Below are positions 54,336-64,000 of a DNA stretch of 64,000 nt, piece by piece (positions within the stretch are counted from its first letter, which is position 1; each line of letters opens with the position of its first letter). The notes below the pieces were generated by a model. It did not search any database, was not told the DNA's origin, and saw nothing but the letters and a program-made list of their open reading frames with translations. The position numbers and the translations under genes were made by a program. Origin of the DNA: Aricia agestis (taxonomy: Eukaryota > Arthropoda > Insecta > Lepidoptera > Lycaenidae); NCBI RefSeq assembly GCF_905147365.1, contig NC_056417.1:2378501-2442500 (forward strand), written 5' to 3'.

Positions 54336-54867
54336 CAAAAAAGCGTATAGAATGTTAGGACTTCTTAAAAGAAATACTACAGGATTTTTAAGTATTAAGC
54401 CTAAAATTATTCTTTATAACTCATTGGTTCGTAGCTATTTGGAGTTTTCATCAGTGGTTTGGGGCTCTCGATATATTTCCCACTCCATGCGCGTAGAAAA
54501 TGTCCAACTTGCATTCACTAGACATCTTGCGTTTCACTCTCCTGGTATTTCTCATCGTGCTACTTATGATTTACGCTTAAAACACTTCAAAATAATGACA
54601 CTTAGTAATCGCCGAATGATAACTAATATAATTTTCTTAAAAAAGATATTATCCGGAATTATTAACTGCGACAACCTACTTCGTTGTATAAAATTAAATG
54701 TCCCGTATCACTATCCTCGTTATCCAATTACCAAATTATTCTACACTCCTAAAAGTAAGACAAACATCCTAAAATACTCTCCTTTATCTAATATCTGTAC
54801 TGATTACAACCTAGCTTGCACATCTGTAAGGGACCTAGATATTTTAATGATTCCTGTAAGAGTTTAA
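54333..54867 (+). pseudogene. 5'-truncated jockey/CR1-like LINE, C-terminal RT part
   Basis: From about 54333 the frame reads KKAYRMLGLLKRNT, LYNSLVRSYLEFSSVVW and NRRMITNIIFLKKIL to a stop at 54865-54867, without breaks. This is the RT thumb and C-terminal tail of a jockey/CR1-type LINE; the catalytic core and endonuclease are missing. A 3'UTR follows to the AATAAAGAAATAAATAAAT tail at about 55072-55092. The open frame suggests a fairly young copy. Upstream codons in the same frame belong to the Helitron and SINE and are not part of it. Confidence 0.78.
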
Positions 54868-55089
54868 AAAGCAAATTAACCAAATATAATACTCAAACTT
54901 CTGTTTTCGAGTATTAAAACTACTTTGTAATTGTTATTAGATTTAAGAAATAATATCTACTGTCCTTAATGAATGCTGTACGAGTACACGCCTATAATTG
55001 GCTTACACATAAGTGCATGTTTTAGTTTAAGTATATTTAAATGTATTTCTGTGTTTTGCTGTTGGCGAGTCTAATAAAGAAATAAATAA

Positions 55090-55431
55090 ATGAAATAAGG
55101 GCATAAACGAGCAAACGGGTCACCTGATGGAAAGCAACTTCCGTCGCCCATGGACAGTCGCACCATCAGAAGAACTGCAGGTGCGTTGCCGGCCTTTTAA
55201 GAGGGAATAGGGTAATAGTGGATGGTAAGAAAGGGAAGGGAATAGGGGAGGGTAAGGAATGGAAGGGACTAGGGAAGGGTAGGGAAGGGAATAGGGTAGG
55301 GGATTGGGCCTCCGGTAAACTCCCTCACTCGGCGAAACAGCGCAAGCGCTGTTTCACGCCGGTTTTCTGTGCGAACGTGATATTTCTCCGGTCGAGCCGG
55401 CCCATTCGTGCCGAAGCATGGCTCCCCCACG
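55090..55431 (-). mobile_element. SINE-like retroposon family G, copy 10
   Basis: Near full length, from GCCGAAGCATGGCTCCCCCACG back to ATGAAATAAGG. Its A-tail merges with the LINE tail at 55080-55092. Confidence 0.78.
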
Positions 55432-55843
55432 TATATATTATACAGTGATTGCTGAAATGAAAAGGTAGCAAATACGTCGTGACGTGAAACATTGCAGTAA
55501 TATTATATCCTAAGCAATTGATTTGTATAAATTAGTTTTGATTGGTTTAAAATAAGTAAGAGATAAAAATTAAATAAGTAGTATTTAAGAATAGCTCTCT
55601 ACGAGAGTGACATGGTCTTTTTGTACCTCTCTATAAAAAATAAAGATTGAAAAAAAAAAAAACGAATTAAACTCACGAAATAAACAACCGTATCTAGAAA
55701 AACAAACGAGTAGGCATTATCAGTGACATAAGCAAGATTGTGAAATGAAATGTATAAAAGCTTAATATTTCAAAAATAAATAATATGAACAAGTTATTAT
55801 ACCTTTATTTCTCCCTCCCCTTTGTCATATTTGGAGATTTTAT

Positions 55844-55859
55844 CCCCCCCCCCCCCCCC
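55844..55859. repeat. C homopolymer run
   Basis: About 16 C in a row after TTTAT; prone to length error. Confidence 0.9.
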
Positions 55860-55950
55860 TTACGTCCGTACTAATGGGCCCCTAATCAGGAAGTCAAAAC
55901 ACAAAGGAATAAAAAAATAAAGCTTGAGAAAATAAATAAAAATAAAATAC

Positions 55951-56010
55951 CTGTCACACGTCCTTCTCCTATAAACGCCGCCTCAGAACTGTCTCTTGTG
56001 TTTGTACTTT
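55951..56010 (-). other. Candidate non-coding first exon of the SULT gene
   Basis: On the minus strand GGACGTGTGACAG/GTATTTTA is a possible donor, preceded by moderately GC-rich, repeat-free sequence with an initiator-like GACAGTTCTG. If joined to the acceptor at 47952 it would leave an ~8 kb first intron. Only position and local sequence support it. Confidence 0.2.
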
Positions 56011-56175
56011 GCAGTTAAAGGACCAAGTCATTGACCTCAGTAGCCGACCATCTGACTAGGTGTTGCCCGCATCTTCGATTCGCAACATTTTTCCCAGCAC
56101 AACAAGCCAGTTTGGCCGACGACGGTGGCATTGGAGCTGGATGAATGGAAAGACTTGAAAGAAAGCAGTGGGACA

Positions 56176-56564
56176 GTATAGATCAGCGTTGCCAGACGTC
56201 CCGATTTTTTCATCAAAATTAAATGTCCCGCGCGGGACAGGCTCAGTCCCGCTTTTCGGGGAAAGTCCGAACGTACGTGCAGCGTGCTGAGAAAAAAAGT
56301 TGCGTAATGAAGATGAGTGTGGGCTGTAGAGGCATTTCCACCCCTCTACAGGGGTGGATTTTCTTTGGCTACTTTAGCTATCTATTGTCGTTGTATCGTA
56401 AACGTTATTTTAACGCAAATAAAAAGATAAACATTCAAAGAACTTTTGATTTTATACCTTTTTTTACTTTGTCCCGCTTTTGACTGAAGAATCCCGTTTT
56501 TTCACTCAAAAAGTTCCAAAGTCCCGACTTGGCACAAAAAAAATCTGGCAACGCTGGTATAGAC
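56176..56564. mobile_element. hAT-type MITE with GTCCCG repeats and 8-base target duplication
   Basis: CAGCGTTGCCAGA (56184) and its exact inverse ending at 56556 are flanked by GTATAGAT and GTATAGAC. GTCCCG or ATCCCG motifs occur about six times near the ends. A CCCCTCTACAGGGG-type hairpin lies in the middle. Open frames on both strands are not genes. Confidence 0.88.
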
Positions 56565-57175
56565 TCTGTCTCGAAAAAAACACAGTTTATTATGGGAAAG
56601 TGTTTCTGTTTTACATTGCTCTCTTGATGAAAGTACGAAAATACTTTGAGTCCCGACGCGACGTGGCTGGGCAGGGTATTATAATTTTTATTACGAAAAA
56701 CCGGTCTTGTATTCGCAATATCCATTTCATATTTAAATCCGCATAATATAAAGGGGGTGACAGACGTGTGAGTAAGTACGCGGACTTATGGCCGAACGAT
56801 CTGAATCGCCTGTGTGTCAGCAAAGAGCCGCGAGCCCGAGCCTGGGGGCATGGTTAAATCCGGTGTGAGCGATTCTCGTTTGTCACCGACGCGAGCCGAG
56901 TAAGTTCGCGAACATAAAACCCGCGAACTTTAAGTTCGTACGTCTATCAGGCACTTTAGTATGAATAATATGACTATGGTCTATGACGCTCTATATAATA
57001 TTTGCATACAGCACATTTCCTGGCGTAATAAAATTCAATAACATTTACAATAACTGGTTTGTTGGTTTTGTTATTGTACGTGATGTTGAGGGTCGCTAGA
57101 AAACTACTTCAGAAAATATAAAACAATAAACATTAAAAAGATTGATAAAGTTTAAGAAGGAAAATTTTAACAAAA

Positions 57176-57828
57176 TCTAATATGTATATAAAATTCTCGT
57201 GTCACGGACCACTGTGTGCGGTTGAATTCCTCTGAAACGGCTCGACCGATTTTCGTTAGCGAGATCGGACAACATCCACTTTTTATATTGATAAGTGCAT
57301 TTGTGAAATAAATAATATTATCTAAATTATTACAACTCGAGGACTGCAACGGGATAGCGATGGACTTTGCAATGATAACATTCACTTCAATAAAATAATA
57401 ATATGGGCGAAACGCCTCCGTGGCCTAGTGGTTAGAGCGTCGCTCTCGACTCCGGAGGTCGTGGGTTCGAATCCCGCGTTGGAAACATGTTATTTCCAAG
57501 TTTGGTTAGGACAATGCAGGCTGATCACCTGATTGTCTGACAAGTAAGATGATCCATGCGTCGGATGGGCATGTAAAAAGTCGGTCCTGCGCCTGATCTC
57601 TCGCCAGTCGTGTCGGTCTTCCGTCCCACTGGGTTATGAGAGTAAGAGGAATAGAGAGTGCTCTTATGTACTGCGCACACACTTGGGCACTATAAAATTA
57701 CTCCTGCGTACCTGGTCTGGTTTCAATGAAACCGGCCACCGTCACCGAAACCGGTGTGGGGAGTATTATTATTATTAATATGGGCGAAATACTTTATATG
57801 GCAAAACAACGTTTGCCGGTACAGCTAG
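57176..57828 (+). mobile_element. Helitron carrying a nested SINE
   Basis: It starts A/TCTAATATGTATATAAAATT, carries TCTGAAACGGCTCGACCGAT, and ends with hairpin GGCAAAACAACGTTTGCC, then GGTACAGCTAG/T. The SINE at 57413-57776 lies within it and doubled AATATGGGCGAAA, so the SINE came later. Confidence 0.8.
57413..57776 (+). mobile_element. tRNA-derived SINE family 1, full-length copy with 13-base target duplication
   Basis: AATATGGGCGAAA is present at 57400-57412 and 57777-57789. The head has A box TGGCCTAGTGG and B box GGTTCGAATCC for internal pol III transcription. The body and tail match the other copies and end with an ATT simple repeat. The best reference copy in the window. Confidence 0.93.
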
Positions 57829-57999
57829 TGTATAAATTATAAACATACATCATATAACCTTACATGATAATAAAAACAAAAAATTATCCGCCATTTATTG
57901 AATTCATTTGTTACAAAAGAGTGATAAATGAAGAACCGCTTGACCTCGAGTTTGTGCTATAAATATATAGTCTAAGGATTTGGTCTGGAGTCTGGACGG

Positions 58000-58205
58000 T
58001 CGGTTATAGAGCAAAAATAGGCCAAAAATAGTTGTATGGAAGCTCTTTAAATATTTCTTTTATTCAAAATTTAATAATTAAGTATTACTAGCTATGATAA
58101 AATGACATTTTCTAAAAATGATTCCTAGCTAGATCGATTTATCGCCCCCGAAACCCCCTATATACTAAATTTCATGAAAATCGTTGGAGTCGATTCCGAG
58201 ATTCC

Positions 58206-58246
<41 letters not shown>

Positions 58247-58585
58247 AGAATTGCTTGTTTAAAGATAAAAGATAGTACACTTAATTAGTTATAATTAACT
58301 TTTTTAGAAAAGCTAGTTGCTAGCTGTTGCGATTATTGATATCGAGCAAAAAAGGGCAAAAAAATATTGTATGGGAGCTATTATTAATTTTATTTTGTTT
58401 TTAGTATTTTTTGTTTTTTTGTTATAACGGCAACAGAAATACACAATCTGTGAAAATTTCAGAAGTCTAGCTGTAGCGGTTCTGGACATACAGCCTGGAG
58501 ACAGACAAACAGACGGACATCGAAGTCTCAGTAATAGGGTCCTGTAACCTGTTATTACCCTTTGGGTACGGAACCCTAAAAATTT
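58000..58585 (+). repeat. (CAGA)n dispersed repeat, copy 3, with inserted Helitron
   Basis: TTATAGAGCAAAAATAGGCC at the left. The body is partly duplicated at 58340 (GAGCAAAAAAGGGCAAAAAA), then GGCAACAGAAATACACAATC, GGAGACAGACAAACAGACGG and TACGGAACCC. Helitron B sits at 58088-58265. Confidence 0.6.
58088..58265 (-). mobile_element. Helitron family B, copy 3, lacking the 3' hairpin
   Basis: CTAG at 58088 is followed directly by CTATGATAAAATGAC, so the hairpin block is deleted. A (TA)n expansion at 58208-58243 lies near the other end. Confidence 0.7.
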
Positions 58586-58589
58586 GTAG

Positions 58590-59472
58590 TTAAATAATAT
58601 AATCGATTTTACCGAATTCGCGCTGACTCGTCCGCCATATCAGCCAAAAATTATAACAATGGGCCCAATTACTGAGGTTTTGATTACTTTCCCTTCGGAG
58701 ACAGATCTCGTCCTATAGGTGACACGACGTTAATTGTCCTGTCTAGTGGGGGCTCCCTACTGTGGGGAAAAGGGGCAGAAGTGGGGAAGGGGGTAATGAA
58801 CCCCCATTGAGCCATCCATCATGCGGCACGTGCTTAATTTACTTTTCTCTGAATCTATATCTCCGTAATAGTCTATTGTTGAGCCACAGATTGCTACATA
58901 GTAAACTACCACAGACTATACAATATACATTATACATGTAGAATTCGTCTATGTAGAGGATAATGGAGTTATACCGAGGTATAGATATAGCTTACACGAT
59001 AGTCAAGTAAAGTGAATTAATTACAAACTTAGCTTCAATATACTGAATTAGATTATTTTATCGGGCTTTGGCCCACCAGTGACACCACACATTGCCACCG
59101 CTGTATCTTCTGTGTCGCCAGGATCGACAGCGGTATCCAACCATGAAAACCCTTTAATATGATCTCAGGGAGCCCGAGGGACATTCAAGCTGTCTTGTGT
59201 TCCGCAAATAAATTAATCAGAAGAAGATAGGAGGAGTAGGAAGTATCAAATTGTCCCTCCACAAAAAACGGGAGACAGCACAAAGTTGCAATGACCGAAA
59301 GTTAAAGAACTAAAGGGAAAACACCACGGGAATAAATGTTAATTATGACTACTAAGCTAGATCTAAGTTAATGTTGGGAATTCTTGTGTTTCACTATTTC
59401 CAGTGAGAATTGTGACAAAAACGGAAGGCACGGAAATTCCTAGCAGTGTCTACGAAATCATCGTTTTAAAGA
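58590..59472. other. No gene proven
   Basis: 58720-58840 is G/C-richer (GTGGGGGCTCCCTACTGTGGGG) and may be a LINE 3'UTR. The rest is unassigned. Confidence 0.3.
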
Positions 59473-60249
59473 TTAAGACCCAATTTCAGCAACCTATGTT
59501 TGTTAAATCCTAACGAGGCATTACTTAACGGAGCTTATAAAATTAAACAGACTGTTAAAATACTTATGTCCCACAGTAAAAATTTAACATCAGATTAGTA
59601 AATGCAATGTTAAGTGAACAACGAGTGAACAACTATCAATTCGTTCATTCTTGTTATAAGGCGACGAAATTGCAATGTACACGATTAATACATGTTTGCT
59701 GCAATGTGTGACTTTCTTCTATAGTAGTATAATAGTAGATAATGCGACCAAATTAAAATATCACTGATCGCATACATTTGTTACGCTATAATAGTTCTTC
59801 TTAATTTACCAGGTTAATAATTATTATCTGTGAAAGCTGAAAACATGAATCATAATACAAACTTTTATTCACATATTTCGGTTTGGTAATTTTGATACAA
59901 GTCTTATATACAAGTCAATATTTGCAATGTCAAGGAAAATCCGAAGGCTGAATTTTCGGCAAAGTGAAAATAAATAATTATTCATAACTATGAAAATAAT
60001 TAATAATAAGGACGTAGCGGAAACATGGCGGAAAGACTCAAAAGTCAAAACAGATTCTTTTATTGATATTGCATATTATTGTCTTTGAAAGTTGTTATTT
60101 TGACCTGTTAAATATTAGCAGGAATTAAATTTAACACCGTGTTAGGTGAATATTAGGACACGGTGGAACGCTCGATAGCTCTAACAGGCCATTAGCTGAT
60201 TTAACAAGCCATTATTTATTTAACATTGCTTGATGAAACTGGATCTTAA
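59473..60249. mobile_element. TIR element of about 780 bases
   Basis: TTAAGACCCAATTTCAGCAACC at the left and the inverse of TTAAGATCCAGTTTCATCAAGC at the right (about 18 of 22). TTAACA motifs recur in both halves (TTAACATCAG, TTAACAAGCC). No transposase frame is seen. TTAA ends could suggest piggyBac-like, but the TIR is not conclusive. Confidence 0.5.
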
Positions 60250-60566
60250 GGGAACAAAAAGACATGAGGGAAAAAGCGACTTTGTTTTATAATATTATGT
60301 ATGTATAGATTACGTAGGTACATTATAACGTAGGCTTAGCTAAGAGTATTCAGTAACTAAAACACATTAACAAACAATTTGAGCGCCTCATATTATCTGG
60401 TAAGTTATCATTGTCACGACCGCCTGCGAGATGATTTATTACACAGTTATGAATTACTGGGCCTAAATACGATATTAGTTTGGATTTCGCCTGTCTAGTA
60501 GACACTTTGCTGTGGGATATGTACTTTACGGCCGTTCCCAATATTTGATCTATCTCTGGTTTTGCC

Positions 60567-60648
60567 ATACTAGAGATAGGAATAGCTCAGATTAGACATT
60601 AGAGACATATATTTTATGTCAATTGTGAGCTATTCCTATCTCTAGTAT
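60567..60648. repeat. 23-base inverted repeat around a 36-base centre
   Basis: Arms 60567-60589 and 60626-60648 are exact inverses (CTAGAGATAGGAATAGCTCA on the left). The centre is itself weakly palindromic (GACATTAGAG... ATGTC). Confidence 0.85.
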
Positions 60649-60649
60649 C

Positions 60650-61072
60650 GCGTAATATCACGAGCCGCGCCGCGCCGAGCCAATTTCAAGTACGAGCGAG
60701 CACCTGTAGCTCTACCATGAGTTTAAAGCTATAGTATTTATGGATACTCGATACCGACTACGTAAATATTTAGTATGACGATTTTAGTTCCGCAAGTAAC
60801 AGCTAGAGGCGCTGTAAAATTTGCCATACTAAAAATTTACGGTAGTCGGTATCGAGTATCGAGAAATACTATAGCTTTAAACTCATGGTAGAGCTACTGT
60901 TCTCACGGCGCGTAATTTCACGAGCTGCTCGAGCCGCACCGAGCCGCGCCTTTGAAGTTACCGACATCAATCGAATCAGACGCGCCTGCTCGTGCTAGCC
61001 CGTGCTACCTCGAGCCACCCCCTCACACGGCGCGTGGCTCGAGCTGGCGCGGCGCGGCTCGTGATATAACGC
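60650..61072. mobile_element. GC-rich TIR element containing a second foldback element
   Basis: The left end GCGTAATATCACGAGCCGCG (60650) and the right end, the inverse of GCGTTATATCACGAGCCGCG (to 61072), match over about 27 bases with one change. A third, worn copy of this end lies at 60909-60950. The foldback at 60706-60897 is nested inside. The 132-codon open frame at 60952-61350 starts within it and is not a gene. Confidence 0.65.
60706..60897. mobile_element. 192-base foldback MITE
   Basis: Arms of about 70 bases pair almost throughout (GTAGCTCTACCATGAG, TTTAAAGCTATAGTATTT, CTCGATACCGACTACG with their inverses). No coding. Confidence 0.85.
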
Positions 61073-62230
61073 GCCATGAGAAGCCAGCCTTAAAATTCGT
61101 TGTATGCAATGACATTGTGAAACCTCGCACATTCGTCCGCACCGTACGCGCAGCACTTCGTGTACTATGCCGTGCCTTCGACGCGTATGGTGCGTACAGT
61201 GCTGACAAATGTGGGATCAGCTTTAGTGACCAATCTGCAGCAAGGACAGAGACAGAAGTTAGATATATAGTCTATAGTCACCCGTGGGCCGTGGCCCGTG
61301 ATCATGACCATTGGAGACGAAACAGGGATAAAAGTGCTCAAAAACATTAACTATTTTCGCGTAAAGCTATAGTGCTTTGCCATTTTGAATTCGCTAGGTG
61401 TCAAAAAGGTATGGGATTTTAGCTTCATTGGATTTGTCACAACATAGTTACAACCATAAACCTATAATGCTACACAACTCATCGCATCGCGGCATCGCAT
61501 ACGCTATGACACTAAGCCATGCGATATGTCAAATCACATAAACTTGTGATTCGCTTGTTTAACCGGTAAATAAAAGAACGATATATTTACCGGTTTTTAA
61601 CCGAAATAAACCGGTATTTTCAAACCGGTTCCGAGCCCTGCTTGTGAATAATTGTGATATCTGACTTCGCTTATTATAGTTGTGTCATATGTTACGCTCA
61701 AATACCGAAAACGCTCAATGAGCGGAAAAATAGCTCACAACCATTTACCGTTAAATAACACTAAAATAACCATTTCAGCCATAGTTTTTGCTTCTATAAT
61801 ATGTCTATGGCTACCTTGTTGGAATCATGATAGCAACCGAACGTAATATAGAGGTACGTAATATCCCCAGGGGTTTTCCGGAGGTATTGTTTCGAGCGCT
61901 ACCTCTGGGCCAATTCGTCTCCATTCCGTCGTTTTCATTAGTCTGTACAGTCGCCATTTTTTCGTTTCGACAACGTACTATTTGTTTGAAAAAATCTGAT
62001 TGAAATGCTATGGGATTTTAAGCTAGGCTGAATAAGTGCTTAGAATAGGTGCAGCAGAGTAAAAAAGTGCAATGCATTGTGCCATCGGAAAACCTGGTAC
62101 ATTCTCAGATGGCGGAACTATGTTTTTGCTGCTGGTTCTCCTATTTTTTTATTTCCATTGACCTAAGCAATCTTAGGAATAACATTTTTCTCGTATTAGA
62201 ACTGACGTAGACGAAGCCTGTAATGTGATA
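61073..62230. other. No gene proven; hAT-like end at 61560-61640
   Basis: Read in reverse from 61640: CAGGGCTCGGAACCGGTTTG, then four AACCGGTA-type repeats, which looks like one end of a hAT element. The rest is unassigned. Confidence 0.4.
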
Positions 62231-62232
62231 TA

Positions 62233-62402
62233 CAGGATGTAACAAAAAAAAGTGATAATAATTGAGGCTATGTATGAGCCCCATGTATAGAGTTTGTTGT
62301 AAAAAATAAGCGCTAAAACATTAACTTTTTTATTCTGTGAGTGTAAACTCATGGCGCTGGCGCTCTAGAACACAAATCACAAAAAATTTGCTCTTCAGAG
62401 CT
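62233..62402. mobile_element. MITE family M, worn copy
   Basis: CAGGATGTAACAAAAAAAAG after TA, with CATGGCGCTGGCGCTCTAG in place of the usual centre. The right end is lost into a family N fragment. Confidence 0.55.
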
Positions 62403-62545
62403 GCGGGGCTAAAATGGTCGCTTAGTTGAATCATACAATGAATCATTTACGATTCATTTTTAAACTTCTCAATCTTCGTGCAATTCATTTAATGATTCGT
62501 ACTAAGCAATTCATTTGTTTGACATTTTTCTATGAAAAGTCGTAA
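62403..62545 (+). mobile_element. MITE family N, fragment
   Basis: TGCGGGGCTAAAATGGTCGC, repeated GAATCAT/ATTCATT motifs and TTTGACATTTT. The right end is missing. Confidence 0.5.
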
Positions 62546-63425
62546 AAATGGTCCAATAAATCCGAATTGCTTTTCTGTCAAATAGCAGAATCATCAAATG
62601 TTACTATAAACGTCATCTTTGATCTTAGAACTATTCTTATGTCGTAATACATTAAAGAAATGTGGGGTAGCTTAACGATATTTTTAACGATATCTAGTAG
62701 GTAACATAACATTTAAATATAGTTTAAAAAATTCCATTATTGTTACCGGTAAAAATATCGTTATTTTCTGGTATGCGACGTTGCCAGTTCGACGCGACAC
62801 ATTTCGTTTTTTTTTTAATTATTTATTTATTATTAGAAACACAGTTTTTTTTTACAACATAAAATAGTGCGCCATAAACCGGATCAGTTTATCTGGGCAC
62901 TGTATCGCATAAAACATACGATTTGCTTTTTTGGATACAAAATTGTACTTAACGAAACATAATAACAAAATTAATTAACAAAACAAATTGAGACTACGTT
63001 GTGAAATTACTAAGTAATTATCTGTTACATAAATTAATATAACTTTCGGTGTCAAGAATAGGACATAATAATATTAGGTCTTGAAACCTTCTGTTCCAGC
63101 CAAACTCAAAACTCCACTATGGACAAGTATACGTGTCTCATCAAAGTACTATATAAATATTATGTAACATTAGATTAGATGAAGATACATCTCACAAAAT
63201 TAATACAAGTCTGTGGGTAACATTTTTAGATACCTATAGGTATAAAAATAACGTTATTAATACTGATATTTTTAACAGTAATTTTTGGTATGCAACGATG
63301 TCAGTTCGACGCGACACCTTCCGTTCATGTTAATAGACGCACGAAATCTTCGAGCACCAAAGTTTTTTCGCAAGATTTGCGCTTACCTACTTTTAAGGGT
63401 TCCATAGTCAACAAGGAACCCTTAT
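62546..63425. other. No gene seen
   Basis: AT-rich. 62755-62810 and 63280-63325 share GTATGCRACG, GTTCGACGCGACAC and adjacent TAACG, an old direct duplication about 525 bases apart. Confidence 0.45.
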
Positions 63426-63429
63426 AGTT

Positions 63430-63710
63430 AAATAAATATATAAATATCTATGGACGCTTCACACCACGTCAGTCTGGCCCCGTGCTAAGTACCTGAAGGA
63501 CTTGTGTTACAAGTACCAGACAACGGATATATATTTAATACTTTTTATACTATACATATATTTAAAATTTTTATTATATGATACACATATTTAATACACA
63601 TCCATGACCCAGGAACTTTCAAAATCTTTTTGTTCCGTCGACGGGATTCGAACCCGCGACCCCCGGCTTGAGCTACCAACGCGCTCACCACTGAGCCACA
63701 GAGGTCGTCG
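63430..63710 (-). mobile_element. tRNA-derived SINE family 2
   Basis: Read in reverse from 63710: GACGACCTCTGTGGCTCAGTGG (A box) and GCGGGTTCGAATCCCGTCG (B box), then CAAAAAGATTTTGAAAGTTC and a non-tRNA body through TTGTCTGGTACTTGTAACAC, ending in ATATTTATATATTTATTTAA. The body shows it is a SINE and not a tRNA gene. Distinct from family 1. Confidence 0.8.
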
Positions 63711-63935
63711 TTTCGGTCTGTCTGTATTAAATTTTACTGTGCCAGATGCGGACATCTATACTTACCGTCTTGTACCGCGTTTGAAATTACGCGCCATTCC
63801 ACGCGAACACGGACATGTCATATTTGTTCTTATTTACAGCGAACACTGCACAGTGCACGCGGGTGTGCTCGTACTATTTATTTACGCGCAAGATTGTTGA
63901 TTAATTTAATTATTCAGTGAACCGTGGGCCGTGAC

Positions 63936-63976
63936 CCGTTTGCTCGTTTGCCCCCTTATTTCATTAAAAAAAAAAT
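63936..63976 (+). mobile_element. SINE-like retroposon family G, tail fragment
   Basis: GTGACCCGTTTGCTCGTTTG through TTTCATTAAAAAAAAA only. Confidence 0.65.
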
Positions 63977-64000
63977 TCGACATGACGCATATTTTAGGGT

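Noticed and set aside
56223..56746. Overlapping open frames on both strands
   Set aside because: Mostly within the hAT MITE with its own target duplication, and no protein motif.
60952..61350. 132-codon open frame
   Set aside because: It begins inside a palindromic transposon and has no recognisable motif; the GC-rich TIR explains the lack of stops.

Overview
The window reads as nuclear DNA of a lepidopteran insect (moth or butterfly). It is AT-rich, has no bacterial-style gene packing, and most of it can be assigned to transposon families typical of Lepidoptera: non-autonomous Helitrons, tRNA-derived SINEs, RTE-, R1- and jockey/CR1-type LINEs, hAT and other TIR MITEs, and a BEL/Pao-like gag relic. 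The species cannot be named from the sequence alone. No rRNA gene, functional tRNA gene or CRISPR array was seen.

The one intact protein gene I can prove is a cytosolic sulfotransferase (SULT) on the minus strand, 47931 down to 41020. It has eight coding exons with canonical GT-AG junctions. Every phase matches, giving an uninterrupted 326-residue protein that carries both PAPS-binding motifs, the catalytic histidine and the C-terminal RKGxxGxW loop. The ATG lies 21 bases after a likely splice acceptor, so a non-coding first exon probably lies further to the right. A candidate donor is at 55951, which would make 48-56 kb a first intron full of transposons. A decayed copy of exon 4 lies inside intron 4.

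Layout. 0-6.5 kb: Helitrons, a hAT MITE with an 8-base target duplication, a GC-rich hairpin element and SINE-like copies. 6.8-8.2 kb: broken BEL/Pao-like gag with an upstream TATA box and heat-shock-type element. 8.4-9.0 kb: an ~80-base tandem array made from a SINE tail. 9.4-10.3 kb: 5'-truncated RTE LINE with a 13-base target duplication. 11.1 kb: a 230-base CA microsatellite. 15.7-17.1 kb: an unassigned segment with fifteen TTGTCC/GGACAA motifs, a promoter-like block and a broken basic reading frame. 18-31 kb: MITEs and Helitrons, some nested, plus two minus-strand reading frames of unknown origin at 24.3-25.3 kb. 32-33 kb: a second, decayed RTE LINE. 35-40 kb: SINEs, Helitrons and a jockey/CR1-like reverse transcriptase fragment. 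41-48 kb: the SULT gene. 50-55 kb: R1-type and CR1/jockey-type LINE relics. 56-63 kb: a hAT MITE, a Helitron with a SINE nested in it, stacked palindromic elements and a second SINE family.

A recurring oddity is a set of perfect or near-perfect inverted repeats with 15-26 base arms and very short spacers, unrelated in sequence to each other and mostly not at the ends of any recognised element. The transposons do not form a pathway with the SULT gene. Their relevance to it is structural: they fill its introns, and one Helitron abuts its probable 5' splice acceptor.
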